Below, in pieces: positions 1 through 5,991 of a stretch of 8,321 nucleotides of DNA. The stretch's first letter is position 1; every line of letters begins with the position of its first letter. Under the pieces are notes generated by a model that saw only the letters and a list, made by a program, of their open reading frames with translations, searched no databases and had not been told where the DNA came from. The stretch spans positions 1 through 8,321 of the forward strand of contig DXVY01000060.1 of assembly GCA_019417145.1 (NCBI GenBank), read 5' to 3'. A program made the position numbers and the translations under genes. This DNA comes from Clostridiales bacterium. Its GTDB lineage: Bacteria; Bacillota; Clostridia; Oscillospirales; Acutalibacteraceae.

Positions 1-1
1 C

Positions 2-568
2 TTCCATGACCTGGGCAAGCCGGCGTGCTTTAGGATGGATGCGTCCGGCAGGGGGCATTTTCCCGGTCATCCCCAGGAAAGCGCCCGGCTGGCAGAGAAA
101 ATACTGGGGAGGCTTCGGTATGACAACCAAACGGCGGGGGAGGTTCTGACCCTTGTCCGGCTGCACGATTATAAATTGAAGGCCGATCCCGTGGCAGTGC
201 GGCGGCTGTTGTCCCGCATAGGGGAAGCGCGCTTTCGCCAGTTGCTGGCCGTCCAGCGGGCCGACGCGGCCGGCAAGGCGCCCGTTCACGGCGATCGGCA
301 GATCGCGCTGGTGGGCCGGGTGGAAGAGACGTTGAATCAGGTGGTGGAGCGGGGGGACTGCGTAAGCCTCCATCAGCTGGCGGTGGACGGCCATGCCCTG
401 ATGGCAGTGGGTATTCCGGCGGGGCCGGTATTGGGAAAGACGCTGCATTCGCTCTTAGAGCAGGTGATGGAAGAAAAATTGCCCAATGAACGGCAAACGC
501 TGTTGCAGGCCGGCCGGCAAATCTATGCTTCGAATACGGGAAAAAATAAAACCCCGGACGGCTGCTAA
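2..568 (+). CDS. cca: CCA-adding tRNA nucleotidyltransferase, 3' part (HD-domain class)
   Basis: The gene enters from the left edge already in frame, so only the last 188 residues are visible and the true start lies outside the window. The enzyme adds or repairs the 3'-terminal CCA of tRNAs in the cytoplasm; its N-terminal nucleotidyltransferase domain is off the window. What is visible is the metal-dependent HD-type phosphohydrolase region: FHDLGKPACF (His-Asp at nt 5-10), then GHFPGHP and a later RLHDYK histidine/aspartate pair. After these comes the C-terminal substrate-binding tail typical of this class, with the elements LMAVGIPAGPVLGK and LPNERQTLL. The end at residue AS-NTGKNKTPDGC is an ordinary, unconserved tail. 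The stop codon sits in the loop of a rho-independent terminator. The family call rests on these motifs and is firm; the HD domain's activity in this protein is inferred from family knowledge. Confidence 0.93.
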   Translation, partial: FHDLGKPACFRMDASGRGHFPGHPQESARLAEKILGRLRYDNQTAGEVLTLVRLHDYKLKADPVAVRRLLSRIGEARFRQLLAVQRADAAGKAPVHGDRQIALVGRVEETLNQVVERGDCVSLHQLAVDGHALMAVGIPAGPVLGKTLHSLLEQVMEEKLPNERQTLLQAGRQIYASNTGKNKTPDGC

Positions 569-598
569 CAAGAGCCTGTCCGGGGTTCCCCTTTTTCT
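541..598. terminator. Bidirectional rho-independent terminator between cca and the convergent gene
   Basis: The perfect 10-bp arms AACCCCGGAC (550-559) and GTCCGGGGTT (578-587) enclose an 18-nt loop. A CCCCTTTTTCTTTT run follows on the plus strand. On the minus strand the same hairpin is followed by the complement of AAAAAATAAA (541-550), a U-rich tail. One structure can therefore stop both cca and the gene at 600-1082. The left arm and the loop contain the last codons and the stop of cca, so terminator and coding sequence overlap. Confidence 0.87.
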
Positions 599-599
599 T

Positions 600-1082
600 T
601 TACGGGAGCAGCCGTTCCATAACATACATGTTATGCGTATCGGCGTCATACAGCAGAACGATCTTGGCGTCTGTGCCTTCTCTTTCCATTGTATAGGAAA
701 GATAACCGCCTTCCGCCGGACGGTTGGCTTCCAGTATGCCGGCGTGCTCTGCCGTGATATAGCCGCAGGCGGCATAGCTGTCGGCCAGGCTGTTGAAGGC
801 GGACAGATGTGCCGGATTGCCGTCCTGCCACTTTTCTAAAATCCCGCTCACATCCCTGTCATAGGTGAGCCGGGCAAAGGAATATCCCTCGCCGCTTTCG
901 GCCTGATCGGCGGCTTCCACCTTGGTAAACCCGTCGGGAAGGCCGGCGTTCCAGCGGGATATGATGCCCTGGCACAAGGGATCGTTGCTGATTTTGGGCG
1001 CAGAGGTATTCTGCCAGATGGACAGGCCGAGCAGCGCGGCGGCCAGCAGGGCAAAGGCAATCCAAATTGCGACTTTTTTCAT
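600..1082 (-). CDS. Small membrane-anchored or exported protein of unknown function
   Basis: This 160-residue protein belongs to no family I recognise. It starts MKKVAIWIAFALL and has one hydrophobic segment at about residues 4-23 preceded by two lysines, which fits a signal anchor or an uncleaved signal peptide. The remaining 135 or so residues are soluble and acidic and would lie outside the membrane. There is no lipobox cysteine; the only Cys residues come later (DPLCQ, YAACG). The start is supported by a GAGGAGA ribosome binding site about 6 nt upstream. The gene starts 59 bp after the AraC-type regulator stops, on the same strand, and I see neither a terminator nor a good promoter in that gap, so cotranscription with the regulator is likely. 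It ends just before the shared bidirectional terminator. A role as an accessory or sensory partner of the regulator is possible but nothing in the sequence shows it. Confidence 0.72.
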   Translation of the reverse strand: MKKVAIWIAFALLAAALLGLSIWQNTSAPKISNDPLCQGIISRWNAGLPDGFTKVEAADQAESGEGYSFARLTYDRDVSGILEKWQDGNPAHLSAFNSLADSYAACGYITAEHAGILEANRPAEGGYLSYTMEREGTDAKIVLLYDADTHNMYVMERLLP

Positions 1083-1141
1083 GCGGTCTCTCCTCTTTCC
1101 TTATGTTGCAAGGCGCGGTGAGGAAGCGGGACCGGGGAAAC

Positions 1142-2383
1142 TTAAATGGACCCGCCTTGGGCGTCCGGCACATCTCCCCGACGCTTGCGGTATTCGCCGG
1201 GGGAGACCCCCTTGATTTTTTTGAAGACCCGCTGGAAGGTTTCGGCCGAATTGAAACCCACCTGGAACCCGATTTGTCCTACCGGAATATCGGAGGACAG
1301 CAGTAGGGCGGCCGCGTGGTAAATACGGATCTCATGGAGCAGTTCCACAAAATTCTGCCCGGTCTGGGCCTTCAGCAGATCGCTTAGATAATTTTCATTG
1401 TAGTGGAACTCCTTTGCAATATCCTGCATGGTGATATTTTCTTTATAGTGCCGGTGGATGTAGTAGATAATCTTGGCGTCGATAAACAGGGGATAGACCA
1501 TGCGTCCCACCGTATCCTGGTGGTTTTTCCGGTAGTTCAGAGGGGAAATGCCCTTCATACTTTTGAAGACCCGGCAAAAGGTTTCCTCGGAAGGGTAGCC
1601 CACCGATTTGGCGATGTGGGATATCGAGGTCTTGTGATAGATCAGCATGGCGCAGGCGTTGCGAATGCGGGTCTCGGTCAGGATGGTCTCGCAGGAGAGC
1701 CCCACGTATTGATCCAAAAGCTCGCCCAGCCGCTCCGGGCGCAGCCCGAAGAGCTCGGCTACGCTTTCGGCGGTTAGGTCCTCCTGGTAGTGGAGATGAA
1801 TATGTTCCACCGCCTCCCAGGCCAACCGCTCCTCCTCGCCCGGCCGTTGCTCCCGGCGGGACAGGTCGGACGAGCGGGCCTGCCGGCACCGGTCGAAATC
1901 AATAAGGATGCGGGAAATGCCCGCCCGCAGGGCCGGCTCCTTCCAGGGGCGGTTGGAGGCGAACTCATCCAGCAGCTCTTTAAAATGTCCGATCATATGT
2001 TCGGCTTCTTGCCCCTCCAGCAGAAGGTAGGGCGCGGCGTCCAGGTGGCGGAAGGCCAGATCCCGCAGGTCGGCGAAGGGGCTGACCGGCTCCAAAAACA
2101 TCTCCACGTCAAAGCAGCACTTGATGATCTCCAGTTGGCCGCCGGGCGCGGGGGTCAGGTCATGGCAGTGCCAGGGGAAGAGGATGGTGAGATTACCCGG
2201 CCGCAGCTCGTGAGAGACGCCGCCCACCACCTCGGTGCCCTTTCCGGCCACCGTCATCTGCATCTCCACGAAATCGTGTCGGTGGGATTCGATATAATAA
2301 GGAACAATGTCATAGCTGACATAATAGGGGGAGGAAATGCCAAAGCAGTTGTGGGATTGGAGCCACAAGGGAGCCTGTCCCAT
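1142..2383 (-). CDS. AraC-family transcriptional regulator with cupin-like sensor and two tandem HTH domains
   Basis: This is a cytoplasmic DNA-binding regulator of 413 residues, longer than the usual 270-300 for the AraC family. The N-terminal part is a cupin-like ligand-binding domain (about residues 25-85) with the pattern HRHDFVEMQ (H34, H36), H58 and WHCHD (H72, H74). A linker of about 100 residues follows. Two full AraC DNA-binding domains come next: about 188-286, ending FCRVFKSMKGISPLNYRK, and about 300-400, ending FQRVFKKIKGVSPGEYRK. Two start codons are possible in ATGAAAATG. The second (2383) is chosen because AGGAGG lies 7 nt upstream of it but only 1 nt from the first (2389). The gene is divergent from the GH38 alpha-mannosidase, which suggests that it controls that gene in response to a sugar. 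Target and ligand are inference; the family and the double HTH are seen directly. Confidence 0.93.
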   Translation of the reverse strand: MGQAPLWLQSHNCFGISSPYYVSYDIVPYYIESHRHDFVEMQMTVAGKGTEVVGGVSHELRPGNLTILFPWHCHDLTPAPGGQLEIIKCCFDVEMFLEPVSPFADLRDLAFRHLDAAPYLLLEGQEAEHMIGHFKELLDEFASNRPWKEPALRAGISRILIDFDRCRQARSSDLSRREQRPGEEERLAWEAVEHIHLHYQEDLTAESVAELFGLRPERLGELLDQYVGLSCETILTETRIRNACAMLIYHKTSISHIAKSVGYPSEETFCRVFKSMKGISPLNYRKNHQDTVGRMVYPLFIDAKIIYYIHRHYKENITMQDIAKEFHYNENYLSDLLKAQTGQNFVELLHEIRIYHAAALLLSSDIPVGQIGFQVGFNSAETFQRVFKKIKGVSPGEYRKRRGDVPDAQGGSI

Positions 2384-2390
2384 TTTCATT

Positions 2391-2398
2391 CCTCCTCC
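2391..2398 (-). promoter_or_regulatory. Ribosome binding site that decides the AraC regulator start
   Basis: Read on the minus strand the sequence is CCGGAGGAGGAATGAAAATG. The 3'-most AGGAGG is 7 nt from the second ATG (2383) and 1 nt from the first (2389), which favours the second. The overlapping upstream GGAGG would be 4 nt from the first ATG, so initiation there is not excluded. Confidence 0.7.
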
Positions 2399-2415
2399 GG
2401 TACGAAATTTATAAT

Positions 2416-2444
2416 ATTATCCCATGTTCCGCAGGCACTGTCAA
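2416..2444 (-). promoter_or_regulatory. Sigma-A-type promoter of the AraC regulator
   Basis: On the minus strand there is a perfect TTGACA -35 (2439-2444), a 17-bp spacer and a GATAAT -10 (2416-2421), followed by an AT-rich ATTATAAAT. Initiation near 2409 would give a short leader of about 20-25 nt before the ribosome binding site. The match is close to consensus and the position fits, so I infer fairly strong basal transcription of the regulator. Confidence 0.75.
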
Positions 2445-2479
2445 GGACGGATTCATGGGGTGGGGGATCCGTATCGGAG

Positions 2480-2527
2480 ATGAAAAAGACAGGGGGATCG
2501 GTAGGGGGGTAAAAAGGCCTTTTTCAT
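2480..2527. repeat. Widely spaced 9-bp inverted repeat with internal palindrome and G-runs
   Basis: ATGAAAAAG (2480-2488) and CTTTTTCAT (2519-2527) are perfect inverted copies separated by 30 nt. The right arm overlaps the 14-bp palindrome AAAAAGGCCTTTTT (2511-2524). The spacer holds two G-runs (2492-2496 and 2504-2509). The element lies between the two divergent promoters, upstream of both, which is where an operator or looping site would be expected. It could also form a stem if it is transcribed. Function is unknown. Confidence 0.4.
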
Positions 2528-2532
2528 GCGTA

Positions 2533-2560
2533 TTTACGGATTTGCAGACGAGGTTATAAA
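2533..2560 (+). promoter_or_regulatory. Possible secondary upstream promoter of the alpha-mannosidase gene
   Basis: TTTACG (2533-2538), a 16-bp spacer and TATAAA (2555-2560) resemble a weaker sigma-A promoter about 75 bp upstream of the main candidate. AT-rich intergenic DNA readily gives such matches, so this is tentative. Confidence 0.25.
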
Positions 2561-2608
2561 AAATCATGGGGAAAACATGTCATATTTGCAGAATCTTCCG
2601 ACTGCCGC

Positions 2609-2637
2609 TTTACAAAAGAAGAGGGCGCAGATATAAT
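2609..2637 (+). promoter_or_regulatory. Sigma-A-type promoter of the alpha-mannosidase gene
   Basis: TTTACA (2609-2614), an exact 17-bp spacer and a perfect TATAAT (2632-2637) precede the gene. Initiation near 2644 would give a leader of about 63 nt that carries the operator-like element at 2651-2664 and the AAGGAGG ribosome binding site at 2695-2701, 5 nt before the ATG. Confidence 0.75.
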
Positions 2638-2650
2638 GATACCAAATCGC

Positions 2651-2664
2651 GGCAAGCGGTTTAT
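2651..2664 (+). promoter_or_regulatory. CcpA/LacI-family operator-like (cre-like) site downstream of the promoter
   Basis: GGCAAGCGGTTTAT contains the exact AANCGNTT core of LacI/GalR-family and CcpA operators and, as I align it, matches the consensus TGNAANCGNTTWCA at 11 of 14 positions. It lies just downstream of the predicted transcription start, a position where such repressors block elongation. It overlaps the inverted pair AAATCGC/GCGGTTT (2644-2662; one G-T mismatch) that could also fold in the leader RNA. The regulator is not known; catabolite repression by CcpA is the simplest reading. Confidence 0.4.
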
Positions 2665-2706
2665 AGAGTTAACATGTAAGGAAATAAGAGTTTTAAGGAG
2701 GCTGTT

Positions 2707-5700
2707 ATGGAACTGCAAAAGGAATGGACCCGGCGCCTGGAGCGCTGGATGCAGGCCCTGGTCAAGGATATTTATCATCCGCTGGGCAACCTGGAGTTTG
2801 AAGGCTATACCACCTTTGACCGCCTTTCCTACGAGGAGGCGATGAAGGGGGATTTCAAGCCTGTGAAGACCGGCGACCGCTGGGGTCGCGAGTGGGAGTA
2901 TATGTGGCTGCGGGGGAAGTTCACCCTGCCGGAGAGCGCGGCGGGCAAGCGCATCGTCATGCGCCTGAATCCCGGCGGAGAGAGCTCGATTTATGTTAAC
3001 GGCCAGGAGTTCGGCACCCGTCGGGCCGACTGGGTGCGGGATCAGATTCATCTGATTTCCGACGAGACCCTGACTGCCTGCGCCAAGGCGGGGGATACAT
3101 ACGAGCTGGTACTAGAGGCCTATGCCGGTCATGAGTTTACCGGCTGCGATTACGGGCCGGTGCTGCCGGGAGACTATAAGCCTCGGGGCACCGACGAGCT
3201 GCGCGCTACCATGGGGGAGAGCAGCTTTGGTATATGGAACGAGCTGGCATACCAGCTTTATATGGACGTAAAGGTCCTCTGGGAGGCCTGGCATCATCTC
3301 ACCCCCCAGGGCCTGCGTTGCCAGGACGTGTGGCAGGGACTGAAGGATTTCACCAATATTGTGGATTTTGAGCAGCCCGAGGAGGCCCGCAACGCCTCCT
3401 ACGCCGCCGCAAGAGAACGGCTGCGGCCGCTTTTCGAGTGCCATAACGGCTCTACCGCGCCCCAGTTCTACGCCTTTGGACACGCCCATATCGATATCGC
3501 CTGGCTCTGGCCCATCGCCGAGACCGAGCGCAAGGTGATGCGCACCTTTGCCGCCCAGATCCGCCATATGGACGAGTACCCCGAATACCGCTTCCTCCAG
3601 AGCCAACCCCATCTCTACCGTATGTGCAAGGAGATGTATCCCGCGCTCTATGAGCGGATTAAGGAGAAGGTGAAGACCGGCCAGTGGATTCCCGAGGGCG
3701 CGGCATGGGTCGAGTGCGATACCAACATCACGGGGGGCGAGTCCCTGATCCGCCAGTTTATCCATGGCAAGCGCTTCTTTAGGGAAGAGTTCGGGGTGGA
3801 CAGCAAGATGTTCTGGCTGCCGGATACCTTCGGCTATACCGCCGCCCTTCCCCAGATTCTGAAGGGCTGCGGCGTGGATTATTTCTCCACCCAGAAGCTG
3901 TGGTGGAACTATAACGGCGGCGAGACCTTCCCCTATAATTATTTCAATTGGATCGGCCTGGACGGCAGCTCGGTGCAGAGCTTTAACCACGACGACTATA
4001 ATTCCGATATCCATGCCGGAACCATGATTGAAAAGTGGAAGAACCGCAAGCAAAAGCAGAATATCCGGGGCTTTATGGTGCCCTACGGCTACGGCGACGG
4101 CGGCGGCGGCCCTGCCCGGGACTTCATTGAGTACGTCCGTCGGGAGAACGATTTCGAGGGCTGTCCCAAGGTGAAGAACGCCCATCCTCTGGACTTTTTC
4201 CGTGAGCATCCCGCCCCGGTGGAGAACTATGTAGGCGAGCTGTACCTACAGTGTCACCGCGGCGTGCAGACCTCCCAGGCCAAGACCAAGAAGGGCAACC
4301 GCAAGTCCGAGTTGGCCCTGCGGGAGGCCGAGTTCTGGGGTGTGGCGGCTAAGTTTAGCGGCTACGATTATCCTTTGGAGCAGGTGGACGAGCTGTGGAA
4401 GAAAATCCTATTGAACCAGTTCCACGATATCCTGCCCGGCTCCTCTATCAACCGGGTGTACAAGGAGGCCGAGGCCCTTTATGCTAAGGTGCTGGCCGAT
4501 CTTGCGGATATCCGCATGGGTATGAACGCCTCTCTGGCCTCCGGGGACGACGCCGTTACGGTTTACAATTCCCTCTCCTTTGACCGCACGGCGGTAATCG
4601 AGCTGCCGGAGGGCTATGAGGGGGCCGAGGCCGGCGGCAAGACGCTGCCTGTCCAGCGGCTGGGCGACCGGGTGCTGGCTGAGGTCACTGTACCCGCCTG
4701 CGGCACGGTCACCGTCCGCGCCGCCGCCGCTAACACGCTCGCGTCCGGCGCGGCGGCTGCGGTAACTGCGGTCGGCGCGGTGCTGGAGAACGAGAAGCTC
4801 AAGGTGGTTTTCGGCGCCAAGGGCGAGATAACCTCCATTCTGGAAAAGGAGACCGGCCGCGAGCTGGCCGCCGGCGCCTGCAACCAGATGAAGCTGTTCA
4901 AGGATATCCCCGTGAGCTTCGAGGCCTGGGACGTGGATACCACCTACGAATGCTGTCCGGTGGAGCTGGACGAGCCCGCCGCCTACGAGCTGGTTTCGCC
5001 CGGTCCGGTCAAGGCGATTGTCAAGATCACCCGCAAGATCCACGACTCCTTGCTCACCCAGCTGGTCAGCCTGCGCCGCGGTTCCGCCCGGGTGGATTTC
5101 GATACCACCGTCCAGTGGAACGAGCTGCACAAGATGCTCAAGGTCGGCTTCCCCGTTCATTACTATGCGGAGGAGGCGGTGCATGAGATCCAGTTCGGCC
5201 ATGTCCGCCGGCCCAACCACCGTTCCCGCCAGTTTGATTTCGACCGCTTCGAGGTGGCCAACCACAAGTGGACCGCCCTGTGCGAGGAGGGACGGGGCTT
5301 CGCCGTGCTCAACGACTGCAAATACGGCGTCAACGTGCTGGGCAACTGCATCAACCTGACCCTGCTCCGCTCTCCCTTCAGTCCCGACCCCGAATGCGAC
5401 CGGGGCGAGCAGAAATTTACCTACAGCTTCTACGCCTATAACGGCAGCTTGATGGACAGCGGCGTGGTTCAGGAGGGTTACGACCTGAATGTGCCGGTGC
5501 AGACCCTGCCCGGCGCCAGGGCCGACGGCTCGCTTTTGACCATCGACGCCTCCAATATCATCCTGGAGACCATGAAGCCGGCCGAAGACGGCTCGGGCGA
5601 CTATATTCTGCGTATGTACGAGACCATGCGCACCGCTACCGATACCTGTCTGCGCCTGCGCCTGCCCTGCTCGTCGGTGGCCCAGTGCAATATGCTGGAG

Positions 5701-5802
5701 GAGGACGGGGAGACCCTGACGGCCGAGAAGAACGGCGACGGGGTGTGCGTACCCCTTTCCTTCCGTCCCTTTGAGATCAAGACCCTGCGGGTACGTCCCT
5801 AA
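2707..5802 (+). CDS. Cytoplasmic GH38 alpha-mannosidase
   Basis: This 1031-residue enzyme hydrolyses terminal alpha-mannosidic bonds with retention of configuration. It lacks a signal peptide or membrane segment, so it should act in the cytoplasm on imported oligosaccharides. The length and order fit the class II, Man2C1-like GH38 type: an N-terminal beta-sandwich domain (about 1-245), the catalytic barrel (about 252-520), a helical bundle, and a large C-terminal beta region (about 640-1031). Zinc ligands predicted from the family are H261 and D263 in HAHIDIAWLWP, D373 in WLPDTFGYTAALPQI (also the nucleophile), and H573 in NQFHDILPGSSI. The motif CDTNITGGESLIRQF is also typical. An alanine-rich stretch (about 672-690) lies between beta segments. 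The start has AAGGAGG 5 nt upstream. The gene is divergent from the AraC-type regulator and followed by its own terminator, so it is probably monocistronic. Preferred linkage (alpha-1,2/1,3/1,6) cannot be told from sequence. Confidence 0.96.
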   Translation: MELQKEWTRRLERWMQALVKDIYHPLGNLEFEGYTTFDRLSYEEAMKGDFKPVKTGDRWGREWEYMWLRGKFTLPESAAGKRIVMRLNPGGESSIYVNGQEFGTRRADWVRDQIHLISDETLTACAKAGDTYELVLEAYAGHEFTGCDYGPVLPGDYKPRGTDELRATMGESSFGIWNELAYQLYMDVKVLWEAWHHLTPQGLRCQDVWQGLKDFTNIVDFEQPEEARNASYAAARERLRPLFECHNGSTAPQFYAFGHAHIDIAWLWPIAETERKVMRTFAAQIRHMDEYPEYRFLQSQPHLYRMCKEMYPALYERIKEKVKTGQWIPEGAAWVECDTNITGGESLIRQFIHGKRFFREEFGVDSKMFWLPDTFGYTAALPQILKGCGVDYFSTQKLWWNYNGGETFPYNYFNWIGLDGSSVQSFNHDDYNSDIHAGTMIEKWKNRKQKQNIRGFMVPYGYGDGGGGPARDFIEYVRRENDFEGCPKVKNAHPLDFFREHPAPVENYVGELYLQCHRGVQTSQAKTKKGNRKSELALREAEFWGVAAKFSGYDYPLEQVDELWKKILLNQFHDILPGSSINRVYKEAEALYAKVLADLADIRMGMNASLASGDDAVTVYNSLSFDRTAVIELPEGYEGAEAGGKTLPVQRLGDRVLAEVTVPACGTVTVRAAAANTLASGAAAAVTAVGAVLENEKLKVVFGAKGEITSILEKETGRELAAGACNQMKLFKDIPVSFEAWDVDTTYECCPVELDEPAAYELVSPGPVKAIVKITRKIHDSLLTQLVSLRRGSARVDFDTTVQWNELHKMLKVGFPVHYYAEEAVHEIQFGHVRRPNHRSRQFDFDRFEVANHKWTALCEEGRGFAVLNDCKYGVNVLGNCINLTLLRSPFSPDPECDRGEQKFTYSFYAYNGSLMDSGVVQEGYDLNVPVQTLPGARADGSLLTIDASNIILETMKPAEDGSGDYILRMYETMRTATDTCLRLRLPCSSVAQCNMLEEDGETLTAEKNGDGVCVPLSFRPFEIKTLRVRP

Positions 5803-5823
5803 GCGGGCGAACCCTCTTTAAGC

Positions 5824-5857
5824 AAGCAGGCGGCCGGCTCGGCCGCCTGCTTCTTTT
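5824..5857 (+). terminator. Rho-independent terminator of the alpha-mannosidase gene
   Basis: A 12-bp perfect stem has arms 5824-5835 (AAGCAGGCGGCC) and 5841-5852 (GGCCGCCTGCTT). The loop is GGCTC and the stem ends in a TTCTTTT tract. It begins 21 bp after the stop codon. The very GC-rich stem predicts efficient termination. Confidence 0.9.
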
Positions 5858-5913
5858 GCATAACGGCTACAAAACCTGCCGTCCAGATGTTAGCCCCTGT
5901 ATATTTTCGCAAA

Positions 5914-5943
5914 TTGACGGGCTTACTAATCCTGTGCTATAAT
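5914..5943 (+). promoter_or_regulatory. Extended -10 sigma-A promoter of fprA
   Basis: TTGACG (5914-5919) and a perfect TATAAT (5938-5943) are separated by 18 bp. TGC directly before the -10 makes an extended -10 (TGnTATAAT). Initiation near 5950 gives a leader of about 42 nt. Because the promoter lies inside the longer reading frame that opens at 5887, it also argues against that upstream start. Confidence 0.78.
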
Positions 5944-5978
5944 TGGCTCCGTAAGAAGGGGCCCGGTAGGCCCGTGGG

Positions 5979-5984
5979 AAGGAG
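5979..5984 (+). promoter_or_regulatory. Ribosome binding site that decides the fprA start
   Basis: AAGGAG is followed by 7 nt and ATG at 5992. This supports a start 35 codons inside the longest open frame, where the conserved flavodiiron N-terminus begins. Confidence 0.85.
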
Positions 5985-5991
5985 AAAGAAT

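Noticed and set aside
1790..2512. Plus-strand open frame of 240 codons across the AraC gene and its promoter
   Set aside because: It lies opposite a clear AraC-family protein and spans the intergenic control region; the translation has no recognisable motif.
2577..2636. 19-codon upstream ORF before the alpha-mannosidase gene
   Set aside because: It ends on the -10 box of the predicted main promoter, so it would not be in the main transcript, and it lacks a good ribosome binding site.
2636..2845. 69-codon frame overlapping the mannosidase start
   Set aside because: Its ATG overlaps the end of the -10 box, upstream of the predicted transcription start. The frame is a shifted reading of the mannosidase coding sequence with no protein-like features.
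3112..4209. Long antisense open frame (365 codons) inside the alpha-mannosidase gene
   Set aside because: It is the GC-rich codon shadow of a strongly conserved GH38 catalytic domain; its translation is low-complexity in G, A, L and H and matches no family.
4408..5265. Second long antisense open frame (285 codons) inside the alpha-mannosidase gene
   Set aside because: Same reason: it overlaps conserved GH38 sequence and lacks recognisable domains and a credible ribosome binding site.
5887..5991. 35-codon N-terminal extension of fprA with a hydrophobic stretch (LTGLLILCYNWL)
   Set aside because: The TTGACG/TATAAT promoter lies inside this extension, no ribosome binding site precedes 5887, and the conserved family start and a good AAGGAG site are at 5992.
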